A stretch of 64,000 bases of DNA from Ceratorhiza oryzae-sativae (taxonomy: Eukaryota; Basidiomycota; Agaricomycetes; Cantharellales; Ceratobasidiaceae): the NCBI GenBank assembly GCA_030998015.1, contig JARWMV010000245.1, positions 124,001 through 188,000 on the forward strand, read 5' to 3'. Shown piece after piece: positions 59,094-64,000 of this stretch. Every line of letters begins with the position of its first letter. Position 1 is the first letter of the stretch. The notes under the pieces are model-generated. The model saw nothing but the letters and a program-made list of their open reading frames with translations. It did no database searches and was not told where the DNA came from. The position numbers and the translations under genes were made by a program.

Positions 59094-59860
59094 TAGGGAA
59101 TCGGAAAACACACAACCACGCAATCGGGAACTGGCAAGACGAGGCTGTTGTGGACACGGGTTCATATTTAAACTCTTGGCGTTTTGTTGCTGAGGATTAT
59201 GCGTTCATCGTCATTTAGTCGCATTGTAGTATGTTGATTTAGCTGAAGTAAATATGAATCAGTTTGTTTTGTTGGTCGCTCCGAAATGGATGTTGGCCGA
59301 GACCGCACAGATGTTTGCCTGTTTAGTGCGTGGGCTCAGTCAGTCAGCGGATCAGCGTAGGCGGTCGCATATCCAAATGAGGAAAAGGAGCAAAGTAGGA
59401 TGCCGGCCGAGCCAGCCAACTTTAAGCCTGCATGGTTGGCATTGAATGCATCGAACTCGCCGTCCCATGGTCCAGGCTACTCGAAGTGATCGGCGCCATT
59501 CAATCATTCAGTTCCCGCCACTATTCAATCGCGCTCGAGATCGTGTGCAAAGCCCAGATTCAATACATATATTCACCGCTATCCACAAAAATTCGACCAG
59601 AACGAAACACGCACAAAACTGAAACCCGATCCAAATCCGCCCCAAACGAAAAAATAGCATCCAAGACAGGGAACGAACCCGTACATCAGCTCCCAATCAC
59701 AACCGGCCCAGCAAAGGGATAGAAGCGTTGGTAAAAGCGTGCGAGGCTCGTGGTGCATTGTACGGATCCGCCCCCCCTCTCGAATGATTTTCCGACCAAG
59801 GTGATAGGAACATGTGTATGTGTGTGTTGGGAGGTGGAGGCGGGAACAAAGGAAGCAGGA
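59094..59860. other. Convergent intergenic, 3' flanks
   Basis: Lies between the stop codons of the membrane-anchored protein gene (+) and RPL10A (-). Nothing coding was recognised. Confidence 0.4.
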
Positions 59861-60802
59861 TTAGAACAGACGGATGGGCTTGCCCATCGTCGTCTTGACG
59901 TGCAGAGACTTGACGTTTTGCCAGTTCTTCTTCAAGAGAGACACCAGGAAGTTGATGCCTGTGTATTTGTTCGTTAGTGTCATCTAGGACGCACTCAGAA
60001 ATATATAAAAAAGTATCAAACATACTGATCATGGTGTTTCCGAGCACCTGATCCTCAGTCATTTGCACATGTCCGATGGCGACACCCAAGCACAGAACCT
60101 TCTTCAGCTGGAACTTGATCGTGCTGCGAACCTCGGTGAGCTTGTCGCTGAGGTCTTCACCATGGGTAATGGGTGTAGGGAATTTGCCCGCTGTGGCGTG
60201 CAGAGTGCATTTAGAGACACGTGTTTGAGGTGAGGGGGAGGTATACATACCCTTGGACAGACCAGGTCCGAGCAGACGGGGGATTTGACGGATGAGGGCC
60301 TCAGAGGCAAGGAAGGCATCGTACTTCTTGGCCAACTTCTTGACGAGCTTCTTGTTCTTGTTGAGTCTGTAAAGGCGGTGGTGAATTTGCGGTAATACAT
60401 GCCCACAGGAGGAGGCTCACTTTTTCAAGTCATCAACGGACATGTATTCGAGCTCAATTTGCTTGGCGCGATCAATGTCAGCTGCATCTGCAAGAATACA
60501 GATGGACATGCGGGGACGAGGGACAGTCGGGAGCCTATGCACTTTACTTAGCACAATTAAATCAGAGAGAAAAAAACAGAGCTCACTTGACAGTTCCCGA
60601 GAAACGCTTGTCACGTTGGGGGTCGTAGTTCTTCAATCCAATCTGAAGCTCGATCGTCTCGACAAAATTGCGCTTCTTCTCGCCATTGGCGTCGGCCAAC
60701 AACTCCCTGATGGAGCCTCGCACGCTTGACACTGAGAGCTTGGAGCTGTGTAAAACGTTAGTTTCGTGAGATAGTGGATTGTATGTGACATGCGTACCTC
60801 AT
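59861..60802 (-). CDS. RPL10A: 60S ribosomal protein uL1 (L10a)
   Basis: Six exons. A tiny first exon (ATGAG, 60802-60798) is spliced to [20 protein letters not shown], then [19 protein letters not shown]. The next exons give [20 protein letters not shown] and [16 protein letters not shown], then [20 protein letters not shown] with [11 protein letters not shown], then [37 protein letters not shown] and finally [20 protein letters not shown] ending [11 protein letters not shown] at the TAA 59861. Length ~217 residues, standard for the family. uL1 forms the L1 stalk that moves deacylated tRNA from the E site. A five-base first exon followed by an intron is typical of fungal ribosomal protein genes, which often place regulatory sequence there. 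Confidence 0.96.
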
Positions 60803-61392
60803 ACTGTTAGTTTTTCAAAAGATGGATGATGAGGATCGGTGGATGGCTTTCGGTGGATTTACCTCCGTGACTGATCCGCCATAGGTCCTGTATAGCCCCA
60901 TTATATCATAGTTGTATGTAATCCCTTGGCTTTACCCCACAACCGCGATGGGTTTGCGTTTAGCCGACCCCTAAACATTAATTTGCTAGGGTGCATTACT
61001 ACGTTGCCCCTCTGCCAGTCTTCATTTTACGGCTAGCAAACTGATTGAAAGAATCTAGGGGTCTCATGTCGAAATGCGAGACATGAGCGGAGCCAGCTAG
61101 CCTGCCTGGGCCATGTGGTGACCATCTTTCGACCTTCCCTAGTCTATTGAACACGCTGTTGGCTTGTTCTACTCCATCAGTCGACCATATACATTCGCAG
61201 CGCCCATAACTACTGGGCGCTTATAGAGGGAGATGAACAATCATAGCCTCAACGACCATCGCTAACGTTATCGCATCGAAGAGACAGCTAATCCTTCGCC
61301 TTCGCGCCAGGCCGGATTTCAGTTGGATCAATTTCTTCTGGCTTTTGAGCTTATCAGAGCAACTTTTCGGGTCCGCAACTGCGATCTTCCAT
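60803..61392. other. Divergent promoter region of RPL10A and the kinase gene
   Basis: Must hold the RPL10A promoter; AT-rich near 60890-60915. The kinase frame is open upstream of its ATG back to about 61310, so an earlier kinase exon may lie here. No other feature seen. Confidence 0.4.
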
Positions 61393-61569
61393 ATGGGGGT
61401 GCAGGACCTCACAGGCTTCGTTACTCCTGAGGCACGGCCAACACGTTACGGAGGGTTTTCTGACGTGTATAGGTGATTTAAATCTTATTAAATTGGGGCT
61501 TATGACAAAATGAACATGAGATTTGTCAGAGGAGAGCTCATAGAGAAGCAAACGACCAGAAAGCTATGG

Positions 61570-61583
61570 AGGATCCTCAGCTT
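61570..61583 (+). repeat. Target-site duplication, left copy
   Basis: AGGATCCTCAGCTT, identical to 61998-62011 and bounding the poly(A)-ended insert in the kinase exon. Confidence 0.85.
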
Positions 61584-61997
61584 TTTTTTTTTTTTTTTTT
61601 GTTCCAGTTTATTCTGTCCGCTCAGCCCGCGGCTATGTAAGGCAGTTACAGCAGATTGTGGTATAGGAGACCGCCTTCTACTCCGCCCCATCGTCGGCCC
61701 CTGAGCCTGTATCCTAATACTCCGAGCAATGCCCGGCAGACGAGCCTACGCCCCCCTGCCGTCCGACCGCTTCGATCGTTTTAGTGCCCCAGAGCGCCTC
61801 AAATCCGCAATTGCGATTTGGTCTCCCTCTTGTGCCTCCCGGCTCGCTTCATTCTCCTCCTTCTTGTGTGTCTTTAGTGTATATGCGCTCTAACATGTAC
61901 GGTGTTATCCTTTAGTCGATGTGTGAATAGATACAGTCACCTTTTCGTCCTTCATATTAGTCCTATGCGCTCCAAGTACCGCATCAAGTGTTTCGTC
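61584..61997 (-). mobile_element. 414-bp retroposed insert with poly(A) and AATAAA
   Basis: Flanked by a 14-bp direct repeat, AGGATCCTCAGCTT at 61570-61583 and 61998-62011. Read on the minus strand, the insert ends in a run of A (19 T on the plus strand, 61582-61600, two of them shared with the duplication), preceded closely by AATAAA (61613-61608). Poly(A), polyadenylation signal and a variable-length target duplication are the marks of LINE-type target-primed insertion of an mRNA-like RNA. It has no ORF that I recognise, so it could be a SINE, a 5'-truncated LINE or a processed-transcript fragment. Confidence 0.82.
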
Positions 61998-62011
61998 AGG
62001 ATCCTCAGCTT
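61998..62011 (+). repeat. Target-site duplication, right copy
   Basis: AGGATCCTCAGCTT. The kinase coding frame resumes directly in this copy (ILSLQPKARRTK). Confidence 0.85.
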
Positions 62012-64000
62012 ACAACCTAAGGCAAGGAGAACCAAGGTACTTCAGTCTCTTGGGAGGCACCGATAGTTTCTAATTCAGTATAATACAGGTCGCTATCAAG
62101 GTGGCGAGAGTTCACTTGAACATGGGCCCTTTAGAGTTGAAACGGGTCGAGCAGGTGTGTTGAAGCATCTAAGATTTTAGTGGCTCAGAACGAACGGGCA
62201 TCGTGTGGTAGCATTTAATCAACGAGATCTCTACGTGGAGCTTGCTGGATCATTACAATGTACTTGTACTACTGGGTATCGCGCCATGTTCATGGGCGGG
62301 AATTACCGTCCTTAGTTTCACCATGGTGCAAAGAAAGTGTTTTTGAGGTACGTGATATGCAAATGTTATCAGAGGAGCTCACGATCGTGGCGCACACTTA
62401 GTATATTAGAAGGTCACCAAAGGCTTCTGATTGTATATCATTGGTGAAGTATTTCATAGTATTCAATAACCCTATATTCACGTGTGAACAGATTCTGCAG
62501 GCAGTCTCGGCAGTCAACTACTTACATTCGCGTTCAGATCCTATTATACACGGAGACCTCAAGTCGGTAAGCTTCCATTACGTGCATTTCTGTAATACTT
62601 GGCCACTTATCCCTGGAGACGCAAGGACAACTTCCTTCTGCGACACAACTTTCAGCTCCAAATTTCTGATTTTGGCCTTTCTAAAATCCCGCGCGAAGGC
62701 ATTCACTCTCGTTTTTCGAGAAGTACGGACGGAAACGTGAGATGGATGAGCCCTGAGCTACTTTTAGGAGGTAATGCGAGCACGGAAAGTATCCCGAGAC
62801 GAACACTCGCGTCAGACATCTGGGCACTAGCGTGCACGTTCTACGAGGTATCAGTCTGTTACGACTTGACTGAATAGTGGGTTATTAATGGGATATAGAT
62901 CATCACATCTTCCGTTCCATATGAAGAAGTTCACATCGATTGGAACGTCTCTGAACCGATTCGCCAAGGTTTACTACCAAGACGCCCAGTCAATGCGCCA
63001 TCAGAAGAGTTGGCACATCTCCAGGAAACGATCTGGCCGATACTACGAGACTGCTGGGCAAAGGATCCAAGCATCCGACCAGATATTGGCGAACTATCCT
63101 ACAGCTTACATCATTATGTGTCCATCCTGCACACAATTTGCGCTCATCTAATATTGCTCAAAGCGATCCTTATGAGGGAGTACCATCAGTTTTATGGGCC
63201 TGTATTTGAATTCAAACAACGTTCGAGGAATATACTCGTTCAGGGATCAGAAATCTCTCGCCCAAGTGTAATAGGAGATGGTACGTTTGCTTTTTGTCGT
63301 CCGATTATATCGCTTGATTGATCCCTGTTCATAGAAGATCGTATGTATTTTCGCTTCATCTTCGTCCCAATGGTGTTTCTGAATATGTGCCTCACAGCTG
63401 AGGTACTAGAAACCAAGGCGAATTTTGAGCCGGATGAAGCCCGCGCTTTGGCGTTATTGACGAAATCGGCGATAGGATATCATTCAAGATTCGACATGAA
63501 CAGCGCTTTCATATTACAATTTCGGATAGGACGAACGCTTGTTTCTCGTGGTGAACTTCCGGAAGCTCGGACACATCTTGAGCTAGCGAAGGCCTTTTTT
63601 AATTCCCAGCGCGACTATGATTCGGTGTTTGCATGCTACCAGGCACTCGCGGAATCGGCTCAAGATCTGAGTGAGAAGACTAACCTGTATGGTATGGCCT
63701 TAGACCTCTGTCGAACCAACCAATGGATAGAAAAGGAGGCGCTTGTTGTTCGAGCCGTCGGCGGAATCGGCCCTACCTTATAAGCGCTGATAATTGAGTT
63801 ACAAGCGCTGAAATCCCGATAAGGCTCGTAAGATGGATATGTTGTTATATGTTTCCAACAATGTATGCCCTTGAATGATACTTTGTTGTCCTTGTTGTCA
63901 ACCAAGGTAATAGTTGCTGCATCGATGAGGCGAGTCTATCTGAGCTGTCAGATAACGTCTTGTCAGACCATTCGTCCTTTCCGTGCAGGTAACTTGCGGC

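Larger units (their letters stand above)
61393..63783 (+). pseudogene. Protein kinase with TPR-like tail, exon interrupted by a retroposed insert
   Basis: ATG 61393 (MGVQDLTGFVTPEARPTRYG) runs into the glycine loop GGFSDVYR. After a short intron, FVRGELIEKQTTRKLWRIL is cut by the insert at 61584-61997 and resumes as QPKARRTK, then by an intron to VAIKVARVHLNMG (catalytic Lys). Then: STWSLLDHYNVLVLLGIAPC, SLVSPWCKESVFEYIRRSPK, LILQAVSAVNYLHSRSDP, HGDLKSDNFLL, ISDFGLSKI, NVRWMSPELLL, SDIWALACTFYE, WPILRDCWAKDPSIRPD. Downstream 63340-63783 adds helix pairs (FRIGRTLVSRGELPEARTHL) resembling TPRs. HGD in place of HRD is common in fungal kinases of this class. A second break at the G run 62298-62300 shifts the frame before PSLVSPW. 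The insert plus this shift make a functional product unlikely as read. The start and the link to the tail are tentative. Confidence 0.7.

Noticed and set aside
1..64000. CRISPR arrays, prophage, bacterial operons
   Set aside because: No spaced direct repeats, Shine-Dalgarno-linked gene strings or phage genes; spliceosomal introns and gene families are fungal.

Overview
The window is nuclear DNA of a filamentous fungus, almost certainly a basidiomycete of the class Agaricomycetes. The basis is: genes split by many 45-65 nt GT-AG introns, a chitin synthase with a myosin motor, an Nha1-type antiporter, a uL1 ribosomal protein gene with short introns, fungal F-box/MYND/NADAR/RGS families, and Ty3/gypsy plus Tc1/mariner elements. 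Several families resemble those of Rhizoctonia/Ceratobasidium (Cantharellales); that placement is inference from family resemblance only.

Layout. 0.1-2.3 kb: a probable tail-anchored protein and a disordered Pro/Ser-rich protein (+). 2.4-10 kb (all -): a broken F-box/LRR-like gene, a stomatin (SPFH) gene, an RGS-domain membrane protein and a MYND zinc-finger gene. 11.1-13.1 kb (+): Na+/H+ antiporter of the Nha1/Sod2 family. 13.25-20.5 kb (-): a beta-propeller lactonase with two frame breaks, then a long disordered protein ending in a NADAR domain. 24.05-32.62 kb: a Tc1/mariner transposon split by a nearly intact chromodomain Ty3/gypsy retrotransposon. 33.9-41.1 kb: two paralogous F-box-family genes flanking an auxilin/Swa2-like gene. 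41.8-48.4 kb (-): chitin synthase with myosin motor, cytochrome b5-like, catalytic and DEK_C domains. 48.4-57.9 kb: gene-poor. 57.9-60.8 kb: a membrane-anchored Pro/Ser-rich protein (+) and 60S ribosomal protein uL1/RPL10A (-). 61.4-63.8 kb (+): a protein kinase gene whose coding exon is interrupted by a 414-bp poly(A)-ended retroposed insert.

The neighbours are mostly unrelated housekeeping and signalling genes; there is no operon or evident metabolic cluster. The most informative part is the nested transposon: a 377-bp LTR pair (3 differences), a TCCCA target duplication, a 13-nt primer-binding site complementary to the predicted 5' end of its own transcript (Tf1-like self-priming), and an extra zinc-knuckle/coiled-coil ORF upstream of gag. 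A second theme is the number of one-base frame breaks in otherwise well-conserved genes, two of them at G/C homopolymers. These may be assembly errors, real decay, or both. Exon borders were derived by hand from splice consensus and protein continuity and should be treated as models.
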